Source: Saccharopolyspora dendranthemae
GTDB lineage: Bacteria; Actinomycetota; Actinomycetes; Mycobacteriales; Pseudonocardiaceae
DNA length: 64,000 nt
Assembly (NCBI RefSeq): GCF_007829955.1
Contig: NZ_VIWX01000001.1
Span: 124,001-188,000 of the forward strand
Direction of reading: 5' to 3'
Position 1 is the stretch's first letter; each line of letters starts with the position of its first letter. Under the pieces are notes generated by a model, which was given only the letters and a program-made list of their open reading frames with translations, did not search any database and was not told the DNA's origin. Of this stretch, positions 17,241-26,277 are shown in pieces. The position numbers and the translations under genes were made by a program.

Positions 17241-18464
17241 ATGGCGTGGGATCCGGTCCGGCTGACGGTGCCGAGGACGTCGGGCAGAGCCGATGGCGAC
17301 CTGGTCCTCAGCGTCCTGACCAGGCTCATCGCCTCCGGGACCGCGGAGAGCCGCGCCGAGCTGGTCAAGCGCACCGGCCTGGCCCGCTCCACCGTCAACA
17401 GCCACCTGGACGCCCTGATCTCGGCCGGAGTCCTGGCCGAACGCGGCGCGCTCAGCGGCGGCGGCCGGGGGCGTCCCGCCCACCGGCTGGCCCTCGCCCC
17501 GCGCGCCGGTGTCGTGCTGGCCGCCGACGTCGGCGCGCACAGCTCCCGGCTGGCCGTCGCCGATCTCGGGCAGGACCTGCTCGCCGAGCAGCAGGTGACG
17601 CTGGACATCACGGTCGGACCGGAGAAGGCCCTCGACGTGCTCACCGAGCACCTGCGCGCGCTGCTGAGCAGCACCGGGCTCTCCGGCGACGAGGTCAAGG
17701 CGCTGGTCATGGGACTTCCCGGCCCGGTCGACCCGCGCATGGGAATGCCGGTGCGGCCGCCGATCATGCCCGGGTGGGACGGGTTCCCGGTCGGCGACAC
17801 GATGGCCGAGAAGTTCGACTGCACCACGTCCGTCGACAACGACGTCAACCTGATGGCGCTGGGCGAAGCCCGCGCGTTGCCCGCCGAGGAATCCCCGCTG
17901 CTGTTCCTCAAGATCGGGACCGGCATCGGTGGCGGCATCGTCTCGGCGACCGGCGAGCTGCACCGCGGTTCCGACGGCGCAGCCGGCGACATCGGGCACA
18001 TCCGGGTGCCCGGCGCCGACGACGTGATCTGCCAGTGCGGCAACGTCGGCTGCGTGGAAGCGGTGGCCTCGGCCGAGGCGGTGCTGCGCGGCCTGCGCAC
18101 CGAAGCCGGCGGGCCGGAGACCACAGCGGATCTCGCCCAGCTGCTGCGCGACGGTGATGCTCTCGCGACCCGCCGGATCCGCGCCGCCGCGGCGACCATC
18201 GGCGAAGTGGTCGCGATGCTGGTGCACTTCTACAACCCGAAGCGGATCGTGCTCGGCGGCCTGATCACCTCGGTCGGTGACGACGTGCTGGCCGGCATCC
18301 GCAGCGTCGTCTACCGCCGCGCGCTGCCGCTGGCGACCCGGCACCTCTCGCTGGCCAACAGCGCGCTGGGCCGCTCCGCCGGTGTGGCCGGTGCGGTGGT
18401 GGCGGGGATCGAGAACGTGCTGTCCCCGGAGGGGATGCGCGGACTGATGCGGGAGATGCCTTGA
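17241..18464 (+). CDS. ROK-family transcriptional regulator
   Basis: 407 aa. An N-terminal winged helix (about 20-70, TGLARSTVNSHLDALISAGVL) is followed by a sugar-kinase-like ROK domain. The domain has the DVGAHSSRLAV phosphate-1-like motif, the KIGTGIGGGIV glycine motif and the zinc motif CQCGNVGCVE. It stands at the junction of two divergent sugar-use operons and is likely their repressor, relieved by a sugar ligand. The start ATG has GAGCGATC upstream. Confidence 0.9.
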   Translation: MAWDPVRLTVPRTSGRADGDLVLSVLTRLIASGTAESRAELVKRTGLARSTVNSHLDALISAGVLAERGALSGGGRGRPAHRLALAPRAGVVLAADVGAHSSRLAVADLGQDLLAEQQVTLDITVGPEKALDVLTEHLRALLSSTGLSGDEVKALVMGLPGPVDPRMGMPVRPPIMPGWDGFPVGDTMAEKFDCTTSVDNDVNLMALGEARALPAEESPLLFLKIGTGIGGGIVSATGELHRGSDGAAGDIGHIRVPGADDVICQCGNVGCVEAVASAEAVLRGLRTEAGGPETTADLAQLLRDGDALATRRIRAAAATIGEVVAMLVHFYNPKRIVLGGLITSVGDDVLAGIRSVVYRRALPLATRHLSLANSALGRSAGVAGAVVAGIENVLSPEGMRGLMREMP

Positions 18465-18571
18465 CACCCCGTGTGCGGGTCGCAACCATGTGATCGTCTC
18501 ACGCCGCCGTTCGACCGGTGTCCGGGTGAATCCCGTTGCCACCGCCGACGAACCGCGAAGCGGAGACAGCC

Positions 18572-19849
18572 ATGCCCTCACCCCCGCATCGGGCCGCGCT
18601 CGCCGTGGTGGCGCTGGTCCTCAGCGGCTGCACGAGCGCTCCTCCCACCGGACCACCGGGCGAGCACGCGCCGCAGGTCCCCGTCGTCGACCCCGCGTCG
18701 GCCGCCGGTGCGCGCGGCGAGGTCACGATCTGCGGGGTTCGCGACACCGGTGTCTTCGAGACCTTGACCCGCGAGTTCAACGAGCGCGGCGGCAGGCTCA
18801 GCGCGCGCTACGTCGAGATCGGCCAGGACACCGACTCCACCCGCGCCCAGGCGTTGCAGCGCCTGGAGGGCGGTTCGTCGGAGTGCGACATCTACCTGAC
18901 CGACGTGACCTGGACCGGCGAATGGGCCACGCAGGGCTGGCTGAAGGACCACAGCAGGCTCACCGAGCAGCACCGCGATGAGCTCATGCCGTCCACAGTG
19001 GAGACGGTGCGCTACGACGGCCGCGACTGGGCCGTGCCGTTCTACACCAACGCGGGCCTGCTGTTCTACCGCCACGATCGCGTGCCCCCGCCCACGACCT
19101 GGCGCGAGGTCTACGCCCGAGCGGCCCAGGACCGGTCCCAGCGGGTCGAGATGCAGGCCAAGCGCTACGAGGGCCTGACGGCGAACTTCCTCGAACTCCT
19201 CTACTCCGCGGGCGGATCGGTGATCGACGACTCCGGCAGGGTCACCGTCGACTCGCCGCAGACCCGCGAGGTGCTGCGATTGATGGCCCAGGGCATGGAG
19301 TCCGGTGCGATCGACCGCGCGTGCCTGACCTACGACGAGGACTACGCCCGCCGCGCCTACGAGTCCGGCGCGGCGGGCTACCTGCGGCAGTGGCCCAGCG
19401 CGCACGAGCTGATCAGCCAGACCGAGGCCGGCCCGGCCACCAAGGCGGTGGCGCTGCCCGCCTTCGAGGAGGGCAGCGAACCTGCCGCCGTGCTGGGCGG
19501 CTGGAACCTCGCCATCGCGGCGAAGTCCGAGAACCCCGGTGCGGCAGTGGCTCTCATCGACTTCGCAACCAGCGGGGAGTTCCAGAAGCAGATGGTCCTG
19601 AACACCGCCCAGGCCCCGGTGTTCGCCTCGCTCTACGACGACCCCGAGGTCCGCGCGAAGCTGCCGTTCCTCCCGCAGCTCAAGGAGTCGCTGCTCAATG
19701 CCCGCCCGCGGCCGCGCTCACCGGTCTACGCGCAGGTGTCGCGCGCGATCTACGACAACGCCTACGCCGTGATCTCCGGGCAGACCGACGTCGAGTCGGG
19801 CGTGCGGGAGATGGCCGAGGACGTCGAAACCGCGCAGGAGACCTTCTGA
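18572..19849 (+). CDS. ABC sugar transporter substrate-binding lipoprotein
   Basis: 425 aa, family-1 extracellular solute-binding protein. A short signal peptide ends in lipobox LSGC with Cys20. ATG 18572 is preferred to the upstream in-frame ATG because CGGAG lies 6 to 9 nt ahead. A conserved GGWNLAIAAKS segment is visible. It overlaps the first permease start (TGATG). It would deliver a sugar or glycoside to the two permeases that follow. Confidence 0.88.
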   Translation: MPSPPHRAALAVVALVLSGCTSAPPTGPPGEHAPQVPVVDPASAAGARGEVTICGVRDTGVFETLTREFNERGGRLSARYVEIGQDTDSTRAQALQRLEGGSSECDIYLTDVTWTGEWATQGWLKDHSRLTEQHRDELMPSTVETVRYDGRDWAVPFYTNAGLLFYRHDRVPPPTTWREVYARAAQDRSQRVEMQAKRYEGLTANFLELLYSAGGSVIDDSGRVTVDSPQTREVLRLMAQGMESGAIDRACLTYDEDYARRAYESGAAGYLRQWPSAHELISQTEAGPATKAVALPAFEEGSEPAAVLGGWNLAIAAKSENPGAAVALIDFATSGEFQKQMVLNTAQAPVFASLYDDPEVRAKLPFLPQLKESLLNARPRPRSPVYAQVSRAIYDNAYAVISGQTDVESGVREMAEDVETAQETF

Positions 19850-20751
19850 TGAGCGGAGTCGACGCCCAGCAGAGGCGCACCGCAGTGTGGATGGTCTCGC
19901 CCGCGCTCGCGATCATGTTCCTGGTGGCCGCTGTGCCGATCGGCTACGCGATCTGGTTGTCCCTGAACGTCTACAGCGTCCGGCGTGCGGGGCTGTCCCA
20001 GTTCGTCGGCTTGACCCACTACTGGAACGCGCTGATCTCCGAGGAGTGGTGGCGCGCGTTCGGCCAGACCTTCCTCTTCGCCTTCTCCTCGGTGGCCCTC
20101 GAGGTCGTCCTCGGCGTGGCGATGGCGCTGCTGCTGAACATGGCCTTCCGGGGACGCGGACTGCTGCGGTCGGTGCTGCTGGTCCCCTACGCCGTGCTGA
20201 CGGTCGTCTCGGCGATCACCTGGCAGGCCATGTTCGAGTCCAACCTCGGTCTCGTCACGGGCCTGCTGCGCGCCCTCGGCCTGCCCGGCGGCGAGCAGGT
20301 GTGGCTGGCCGAACCCGGCTACGCGATGGCCGTGATCATCGCGGCCGACGTGTGGAAGACCGCTCCGTTCGTCGCGCTGCTCGTGCTGGCCGGTCTGCAG
20401 GTCATCCCGGGCGAGGTCTACGAAGCCGCCGACCTCGACGGGGCGAGCCGGTGGCAGACCTTCTGGCGGGTCACGCTGCCGCTGCTGCGCCCGGCGATCG
20501 CCCTGGCGGCGATCTTCCGCTTGCTGGACGCGCTGCGGATCTTCGACCTCCCGTTCGTGCTGACCAAGGGCTCCAACGGGACCGAGACGATGTCCATGAT
20601 CGCCTACCAGGAACTGCGCGAGGGTCGGCTGATCGGCCAGGGGTCGGCGCTGTCGATCCTCACCTTCATCACCGTCATGGCGGTGTCGCTGGTCTACATC
20701 CGCTTCGCGGGCGGCAACATCCGCGACGTCGCCGAGGAGGACGCCCGGTGA
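19849..20751 (+). CDS. ABC sugar transporter permease (MalF-like)
   Basis: 300 aa, six hydrophobic helices starting with VSPALAIMFLVAAVPIGYAIWLSL. The ATPase-contacting EAA loop EAADLDGASRWQTFWRVTLP is in the second half. It overlaps its upstream gene by 1 base and the next permease by 4 (GTGA), showing tight coupling. No ABC ATPase lies in the cluster; a shared MsiK-type ATPase elsewhere is the usual solution in actinomycetes. Confidence 0.92.
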   Translation: MSGVDAQQRRTAVWMVSPALAIMFLVAAVPIGYAIWLSLNVYSVRRAGLSQFVGLTHYWNALISEEWWRAFGQTFLFAFSSVALEVVLGVAMALLLNMAFRGRGLLRSVLLVPYAVLTVVSAITWQAMFESNLGLVTGLLRALGLPGGEQVWLAEPGYAMAVIIAADVWKTAPFVALLVLAGLQVIPGEVYEAADLDGASRWQTFWRVTLPLLRPAIALAAIFRLLDALRIFDLPFVLTKGSNGTETMSMIAYQELREGRLIGQGSALSILTFITVMAVSLVYIRFAGGNIRDVAEEDAR

Positions 20752-21575
20752 AGCAGACGAGACCGCGACCGTGGGCCTTCGCGTTCGCCCTGGTGGTGAT
20801 GCTGACGTCGCTGGTGCCGTTCTACTGGTTGATCAACACCTCGCTGAAGACGGGCGCCGAGCTGTCCTCCGGTTCGCTGCTCCCCGGTTCGCCGTCGCTG
20901 CGCAACTACCTGGAGGTCGTGAAGGACGAGGACTTCCTGACCGCGCTGGGCAATTCGCTCGTCGTCGGCGTGGTGACCACCTCGCTGGCGCTGCTGCTGG
21001 CCTCCTTCGCCGCCTACGCGCTCGCGCGGCTGAAGCTGCCGCGCAAGGGGCTCATCCTCGGGCTGGTGCTGTCGGTGACCACGTTCCCGGTGATCGCCAT
21101 CGCCGCGCCGATGTTCACGATCTGGAGCGACATCGGGCTCTACGACACGCTGGCCGGGCTGATCATCCCGAAGCTGACCTTCGCGCTGCCGATGGCCATC
21201 TTCGTGCTCACCTCGTTCTTCCGCGAAATCCCCTTCGAGCTGGAGGAATCCGCGCTCATCGACGGGGCGAGCCCGTTCACCGCGTTCCGCAGGGTGATCC
21301 TGCCGCTGGCCGTTCCCGGCATCGCCACCACGGCGATCCTGGTGTTCATCTCGGTGTGGAACGAATTCCTGCTCGCGGTCACGCTCACCTCGACCCCCGA
21401 GGCCCGGACCGTTCCGGTCGCGATCGCGTACTTCTCCGGGACCAGCGATTTCGACCACCCGATCGGCACCATCAGCGCGGCTTCGGTGCTCGTCACCCTG
21501 CCGCTGCTGGTGCTCGTGCTGATGTTCCAGAAGCGCATCGTGGCCGGTCTGACCGCCGGCGCGATCAAGGGCTGA
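20748..21575 (+). CDS. ABC sugar transporter permease (MalG-like)
   Basis: 275 aa, six helices. The EAA loop is ESALIDGASPFTAFRRVILP. The C-terminus ends QKRIVAGLTAGAIKG, typical of carbohydrate permeases of this class. The GTG start overlaps the previous stop. It forms the heterodimeric channel with the preceding gene product. Confidence 0.92.
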   Translation: MKQTRPRPWAFAFALVVMLTSLVPFYWLINTSLKTGAELSSGSLLPGSPSLRNYLEVVKDEDFLTALGNSLVVGVVTTSLALLLASFAAYALARLKLPRKGLILGLVLSVTTFPVIAIAAPMFTIWSDIGLYDTLAGLIIPKLTFALPMAIFVLTSFFREIPFELEESALIDGASPFTAFRRVILPLAVPGIATTAILVFISVWNEFLLAVTLTSTPEARTVPVAIAYFSGTSDFDHPIGTISAASVLVTLPLLVLVLMFQKRIVAGLTAGAIKG

Positions 21576-21604
21576 ACCCACCGCAGATCGAAGGAGTCCC
21601 TGAC

Positions 21605-22687
21605 ATGAGTGACCCCACGTTCCGGGTCGGAGTCGTCGGCGTCGGCTGGGCAGGCCAGCAGCACCTGGCCGCCTACGAGGCGCTGCCCCACGTCGAGATC
21701 GTGGCGATCGCCGGGCAGGAGGCCGACACGCTGGCCTCGCTCGGCGAGCGCTACGGCGCGCCGCACCTGTTCGCGAACTGGGAGCAGCTCATCGAGCTGC
21801 CCGAGCTCGACGCGGTGAGCATCGCGGTGCCCAACTTCCTGCACGCGCCGATCGCCGTCGCCGCGCTCAAGCGCGGACTGCACGTGCTCAGCGAGAAGCC
21901 CCTGGCCCGCAACGGGATCGAGGGCAGGCAGATGGTCGAGGCGGCGCGCACGGCCGGACGCGTGCTCGACGTGGCGTTCAACCACCGGCTGCGCGGGGAC
22001 ATCCAGACCCTCGGCGGGATCATCCGCGAGGGCGAGCTGGGAACCCCCTACTACGCCAAGGCGTCCTGGATGCGGCGGCGCGGAATCCCCAAGATCGGCA
22101 GCTGGTTCACCAACCGCGAGATGGCGGGCGGCGGTCCGCTGGCCGACATCGGCGTGCACGTGCTGGACTACGCGCTGTTCCTGCTCGGCGAGCCGAAGGT
22201 CGAGTCGGTCAGCGCGGTCACCTACGCCGAACTGGGCACGCGCGACATCGGCGGCATGAAATGGGAGACCGCGCAGGCCAAGGGCGGTTTCGAGGTCGAG
22301 GACTTCGCCTCGGCGTTCATCCGCCTCCAGGGCGGCGGGACCCTGGTGCTGGAGACCTCGTGGGCGGCCTTCCGCGATCCGGTCGACCTCATCGACTTCA
22401 GCGTGCTGGGAACCGAGGGCGGAGCCGAGCTCCGCGCGGTGGGCGCGACCAAGGCGCAGGTCGGTGATCTGCACGTGTACCGGGACGTGGACGGCGAGAT
22501 CGCCGACTACCAGCCCACCGCCGAACCCGGGCGCGCGCACGCCGCCGTGGTGGAGAACTTCGTGCGGGTGCTGGGAAACCCGCAGGAGTGGGCGGACAAC
22601 GACGGGTCCCAGGCGCTGCGCCGGGCGGAGGTCATCGACGCCTGCTACCTCTCGGCCGCCGAGAAGCGGGAGGTGGCGGTCGCATGA
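21605..22687 (+). CDS. Gfo/Idh/MocA family oxidoreductase
   Basis: 360 aa. The Rossmann motif [14 protein letters not shown], the EKPLA motif and the [21 protein letters not shown] segment are clear. GAAGGAG precedes the ATG. It differs from the oxidoreductase at 15949-17079 and shares the transport operon with a ThuA protein. Together the two may carry out oxidation of the imported sugar and a related step. Confidence 0.88.
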   Translation: MSDPTFRVGVVGVGWAGQQHLAAYEALPHVEIVAIAGQEADTLASLGERYGAPHLFANWEQLIELPELDAVSIAVPNFLHAPIAVAALKRGLHVLSEKPLARNGIEGRQMVEAARTAGRVLDVAFNHRLRGDIQTLGGIIREGELGTPYYAKASWMRRRGIPKIGSWFTNREMAGGGPLADIGVHVLDYALFLLGEPKVESVSAVTYAELGTRDIGGMKWETAQAKGGFEVEDFASAFIRLQGGGTLVLETSWAAFRDPVDLIDFSVLGTEGGAELRAVGATKAQVGDLHVYRDVDGEIADYQPTAEPGRAHAAVVENFVRVLGNPQEWADNDGSQALRRAEVIDACYLSAAEKREVAVA

Positions 22688-23418
22688 GCGGGCTGCGCGT
22701 CACCGTCTGGAACGAGGGCGTCCACGAGGCCGAGAACGACCCGCCGGTGATGGCCGAGATCTACCCGGAGGGCATCCACGGCGCCCTCGCCGAGGGCATC
22801 CGCAGCGAGCTGCCGACGGCCGCGGTGCGCACCGCGTTGCTGGCGGATCCCGAGCACGGGCTCACCGAGGAGGTGCTGGCCGACACCGACGTGCTGCTGT
22901 GGTGGGGCCACCTCGCGCACGGCGAGGTCGACGCGGCGGTGGTCGACCGCGTGCAGCGGCACGTCCTCGGCGGCATGGGACTGCTGGTGCTGCACTCCGG
23001 GCACTTCTCCCAGATCTTCCAGCGCCTGCTGGGCACGACCTGCTCGCTGGGCTGGCGCGACGGCGCCGAGCAGGAGCTGGTGTGGACGGTGGCCCCGCAC
23101 CACCCGATCGCTCAAGGCGTGCCGAACCCGCTGGTCATCCCCGAGCAGGAGACCTACAGCGAGTTCTTCGACATCCCCGCGCCGGACGAGCTGATCTTCC
23201 TCTCCTCCTTCGACGGCGGCGAGGTGTTCCGGTCGGGCGTGACGTTCTTCCGCGGCCACGGACGGATCTTCTACTTCAGCCCCGGCGACCAGCGCTACCC
23301 CGTCTACCACCAGCCCGAGATCCGCGAGATCATCGCCAACGGCATCCGCTGGACGGCCCAACCGGACCGCCCCCGCACACCACCGGAGGTCGCCAAGCTC
23401 GACCGCCACTGGCGCTGA
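22684..23418 (+). CDS. ThuA-domain (trehalose utilisation-like) protein
   Basis: 244 aa, a glutamine-amidotransferase-like fold. The [14 protein letters not shown] and [13 protein letters not shown] segments and C-terminal [15 protein letters not shown] are family features. ATGA overlap with the oxidoreductase. ThuA proteins occur with sugar oxidation pathways such as 3-keto-glycoside formation from trehalose in rhizobia; the biochemistry here is unproven. A substrate other than trehalose is possible. Confidence 0.85.
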   Translation: MSGLRVTVWNEGVHEAENDPPVMAEIYPEGIHGALAEGIRSELPTAAVRTALLADPEHGLTEEVLADTDVLLWWGHLAHGEVDAAVVDRVQRHVLGGMGLLVLHSGHFSQIFQRLLGTTCSLGWRDGAEQELVWTVAPHHPIAQGVPNPLVIPEQETYSEFFDIPAPDELIFLSSFDGGEVFRSGVTFFRGHGRIFYFSPGDQRYPVYHQPEIREIIANGIRWTAQPDRPRTPPEVAKLDRHWR

Positions 23419-23433
23419 CCAGGGGAAACCAGG

Positions 23434-24354
23434 TCAGGTGACGTTGGCCGGGAAGTAGTGCTTGGGGTCGCCGCGCTTGTCCAGCGGTGGGTAGTTGCGG
23501 GGCGGCGTCTCCACCAGCGGGGCGTCGGCCGGCAGGCGGCCCTGCGCGCGGTTCCAGGCAGCCCTGGCACGCGGGTGGTAGCGGAACCGGAACGGCACCA
23601 GGCTCCACGCGGCGGCGAAGACCCGGCCGACGACGGTGAGCAGGAGCTCGTCGCGCCGGGTCCAGCGCAGGCCGAGCTTCTCCCGGATCGGCGGGTCGTA
23701 GCAGCCGGTGGTGAGCCAGTGCATGAGCCGGATCGTCGGCGGGCGCAGGAGACGCCACACCGGATCCGGCAGCCAGCGCAGCAGCGGTGGCGTGCCGATG
23801 CGGGAGACGTCGCGGACGTCGACGGTCGCCTTGTTGACCTCCAGCACGTCCCGGCACATGTGGTCCCAGTAGCGCTGGAAGCTCGGCCAGTCCGGCGGGA
23901 CCGGGCGCATGCTCATCCCGTAGAGCCGGTACCACTGGACGCCCTCGGCGTAGACCTGCGCCTTCTCCGCCTCGGTCATCGGTGTGCCGAGCCGTTCGGC
24001 GATCAGGATCGGCATCACCAGGAACGTCGAGTGCGCCCAGAAGAACGTCTCCGGGTTCAGCGCGTGGTACGGCCTGCCCTGCTTGTCGACGCCCTTGATG
24101 TCGTTGTGGAAGCCGCGCACCAGCCGCGCGGTCTCCGCAGCGCGCGGACCGTCGTAGACGACGCCGCCGATCGGGTACAGCGACCGGTAGAGCCGTTCCC
24201 AGCGCTCGTCGAAGAACTCGGAGTGATCCTCCACCCCGGCGCCGAGCTGAGGGTGCATGTTCTGCATCGACCCGGCCCACAGAGCCAGCATGAGGCCCCG
24301 CCAATCACCGAAGTAGCGCCACATCAGCGAATCCGGACCCAGCGGCTCGGGCAT
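23434..24354 (-). CDS. MpaB-family oxygenase (DUF2236)
   Basis: 306 aa from ATG 24354, chosen over the upstream ATG because GGAGC lies 6 nt ahead. The family signature region (NPETFFWAHSTFLVMP, about residue 100) and helical composition match DUF2236/MpaB-type proteins, some of which are heme-binding oxygenases such as latex-clearing protein relatives. The substrate is unknown. It converges with the sugar operon and is not obviously part of it. Confidence 0.8.
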   Translation of the reverse strand: MPEPLGPDSLMWRYFGDWRGLMLALWAGSMQNMHPQLGAGVEDHSEFFDERWERLYRSLYPIGGVVYDGPRAAETARLVRGFHNDIKGVDKQGRPYHALNPETFFWAHSTFLVMPILIAERLGTPMTEAEKAQVYAEGVQWYRLYGMSMRPVPPDWPSFQRYWDHMCRDVLEVNKATVDVRDVSRIGTPPLLRWLPDPVWRLLRPPTIRLMHWLTTGCYDPPIREKLGLRWTRRDELLLTVVGRVFAAAWSLVPFRFRYHPRARAAWNRAQGRLPADAPLVETPPRNYPPLDKRGDPKHYFPANVT

Positions 24355-24485
24355 GTGACGCTCCATTCGATGTGAGGACACCCGTCATCAAAAGTAAGCA
24401 GGCCAACACGCACCGTCAATGGCGCACGCCAGGACGAACGCGGCCGACGTCCCGCCTAGACTCGGGGACCGGAGGTGGTCCGGCC

Positions 24486-24713
24486 GTGATGAACAAGAGC
24501 CGACTCGGCATCCTGCTGGTGCGCACGCTGCTGTTCTTCGCCGTGGCGGTGGTGCTCGGCGTGCTCAACGGCTGGCCCTCGTACGCGATCATCGCGGTGG
24601 CGCTGACCGGTGGCGCCGCGCTCGTGCAGTTCGGCGGGTGGCTCTGGATGCGCCGCGCCGAGCAGCAGCAGCCCGCGACGGAGCGACCGCAGGTGCGCAG
24701 CGAATTCCTCTGA
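24486..24713 (+). CDS. Small membrane protein of unknown function
   Basis: 75 aa with two hydrophobic helices (LLVRTLLFFAVAVVLGVL and YAIIAVALTGGAALVQFGGWLW) and a polar tail. A GGAGGT site lies 9 nt before GTG 24486; ATG 24489 is the next codon. It is just upstream of the csoR operator but has its own start signals. No family recognised with certainty. Confidence 0.65.
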   Translation: MMNKSRLGILLVRTLLFFAVAVVLGVLNGWPSYAIIAVALTGGAALVQFGGWLWMRRAEQQQPATERPQVRSEFL

Positions 24714-24725
24714 GCTGGCCTCAGC

Positions 24726-24744
24726 TACCCCCCTGGGGTATAAA
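24726..24744 (+). promoter_or_regulatory. CsoR operator and -10 box
   Basis: TACCCC-CCT-GGGGTA (24726-24740) is a near-perfect palindrome of the known CsoR operator type. It runs into TATAAA at 24739-24744, a -10 box. The csoR start is 36 bp downstream, so autoregulation by Cu(I)-released repression is expected. Confidence 0.75.
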
Positions 24745-24779
24745 GGTGGCGGGTCCACCGGCCCAGGGGAGGTCAATCG

Positions 24780-25061
24780 ATGCACGGCTACGCCCACAAC
24801 AAGGACGACTACGCCAAGCGACTGCGTCGCATCGAAGGTCAGGTGCGCGGCCTCGCGCGCATGATCGACGACGACGAGTACTGCATCGACGTGCTCACCC
24901 AGGTCTCGGCCACCACCAAGGCGCTGCAGGCGGTCGCGTTGGGCCTGCTCGACGAGCACCTCAAGCACTGCGTCTCCGAGGCGATGTCCGAGGGTGGCGA
25001 GCAGGCCGAGGCCAAGATCCGCGAGGCCAGCGACGCGATCGCGCGCTTGGTCAAGTCCTGA
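24780..25061 (+). CDS. csoR: CsoR copper-sensing repressor
   Basis: 93-aa four-helix DUF156 repressor. The Cu(I) ligand set is complete: Cys35, His60 and Cys64, the same pattern as in the M. tuberculosis protein. The RLRRIEGQVRGL DNA-contact helix is present. An AGGGGAGGT site precedes the ATG. It leads a short plus-strand cluster with a His-rich membrane protein and a DUF305 lipoprotein, consistent with local copper control. Confidence 0.94.
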   Translation: MHGYAHNKDDYAKRLRRIEGQVRGLARMIDDDEYCIDVLTQVSATTKALQAVALGLLDEHLKHCVSEAMSEGGEQAEAKIREASDAIARLVKS

Positions 25062-25072
25062 CCGGCCGGACC

Positions 25073-25417
25073 GTGCCCACCGGAGCGCTCCGCTGGACCC
25101 TGCTGCTGGTCCTGACCCTGGGCGTCCTGCTGATGCACCACGTCCCGGCCCAGCACGACTCGCACCACGCCCAGCACGCCGTCGCCGCCCACGCGCAGGT
25201 CGACGCCCCGGACTCCGCGCCTGACGGGCACGGCGCGCTGCACCTGTGCCTGGCGATCGCCGCGAGCTTCCTCGCGCTGGTCGCTCCGAAGCTGCGGCTC
25301 GTCATCGGCACACCGGGCGAGATGTCGCTCCCGCGACTCCGGCGCACACTGGAGCGGGCGCGACCTCCGGACCCATTACCTCGGCGGCTCGCCGCGCTCT
25401 GCGTACTCCGGCGCTGA
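25073..25417 (+). CDS. Small His-rich membrane protein (DUF6153-like)
   Basis: 114 aa. A first hydrophobic helix (LRWTLLLVLTLGVLLM) is followed by HHVPAQHDSHHAQHAVAAHA, an outward-facing His cluster. A second helix (HLCLAIAASFLALVAP) and a basic tail complete it. This design is common next to csoR in actinobacteria. GTG 25073 is 11 bp after the csoR stop. Copper binding is inferred from the His cluster and neighbours. Confidence 0.7.
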   Translation: MPTGALRWTLLLVLTLGVLLMHHVPAQHDSHHAQHAVAAHAQVDAPDSAPDGHGALHLCLAIAASFLALVAPKLRLVIGTPGEMSLPRLRRTLERARPPDPLPRRLAALCVLRR

Positions 25418-25483
25418 TCGGCGCTTCCCACCGGCACTGCCGGCCACGCCCGATCCAGCACACCGACCACGAGGTATTTCGCG

Positions 25484-26062
25484 ATGAAGCACGCCCGCAC
25501 GGGCGCCGCCGCGCTCGGCGCCGCCCTGTCACTGTCGTTCCTGGCCGCCTGCGGCCAGCCTGAGAACCCCGCTCCGCCCGCTCCCCCGGCGCAGTCCGCC
25601 CCCGTCCACAACGACGTCGACGTGATGTTCGCGCAGGGGATGGTCCCGCACCACCAGCAGGCGCTAGAGATGTCCCGGATGGCCCTCCAGCAGGCGGAGT
25701 CCCAGCAGGTCAAGGACCTGGCCGCCCGCATCGAGGCAGCCCAGGCGCCGGAGATCGACCAGCTCAACGGCTGGTTGCGGGAGTGGGGCGCCCAGCAGTC
25801 CGAGCACGGCGGACACGGCGGTCACGCCACCGGCGGCATGATGTCCTCCGACGAGATGGCCGGTCTCGGCCGGGCGAAGGGCACCGAGTTCGATCAGAAG
25901 TTCCTGATGCTGATGATCAAGCACCACGAGGGCGCGGTGACCATGGCCCGGACCGAGGTCGAGAAGGGCCGCTTCCCCGACACCCAGCAGATGGCTCGGG
26001 AGATCATGATCAGCCAGCAGTCCGAGATCGACTCGATGCGCACCATGCTCACCCAGCACTGA
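25484..26062 (+). CDS. DUF305 lipoprotein
   Basis: 192 aa. Signal peptide with lipobox LAAC (Cys23). The DUF305 ferritin-like repeat signatures MFAQGMVPHHQQALEM and FLMLMIKHHEGAVTMA each carry paired His residues, and a Gly/His-rich linker lies between. DUF305 proteins often accompany copper genes. Position after csoR suggests a metal-related envelope function. Confidence 0.85.
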   Translation: MKHARTGAAALGAALSLSFLAACGQPENPAPPAPPAQSAPVHNDVDVMFAQGMVPHHQQALEMSRMALQQAESQQVKDLAARIEAAQAPEIDQLNGWLREWGAQQSEHGGHGGHATGGMMSSDEMAGLGRAKGTEFDQKFLMLMIKHHEGAVTMARTEVEKGRFPDTQQMAREIMISQQSEIDSMRTMLTQH

Positions 26063-26069
26063 GCGAATC

Positions 26070-26098
26070 GCCGCCCGGGCCGCACGCGCCCGGGCGGC
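26070..26098 (+). terminator. Terminator of the copper cluster
   Basis: An 11-bp perfect stem (26070-26080 with 26088-26098) with a 7-nt loop begins 7 bp after the DUF305 stop. A palindromic GAATTCATCTGAATTC follows at 26106-26121. Confidence 0.7.
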
Positions 26099-26277
26099 AC
26101 GCCTCGAATTCATCTGAATTCACGCAATCGTCACCGTTCCCGGGAATACGCGTCCACAGAGGACGATCAGGTCTTCCGGTGTAACCCGCATCACGCCGAA
26201 TTGCGGATTTCCGCGGAACAAACGCGCCTTCCACCACGCTCCAGCTCAGGTACCGGACGTCCATTCGGAAGGAAGCG

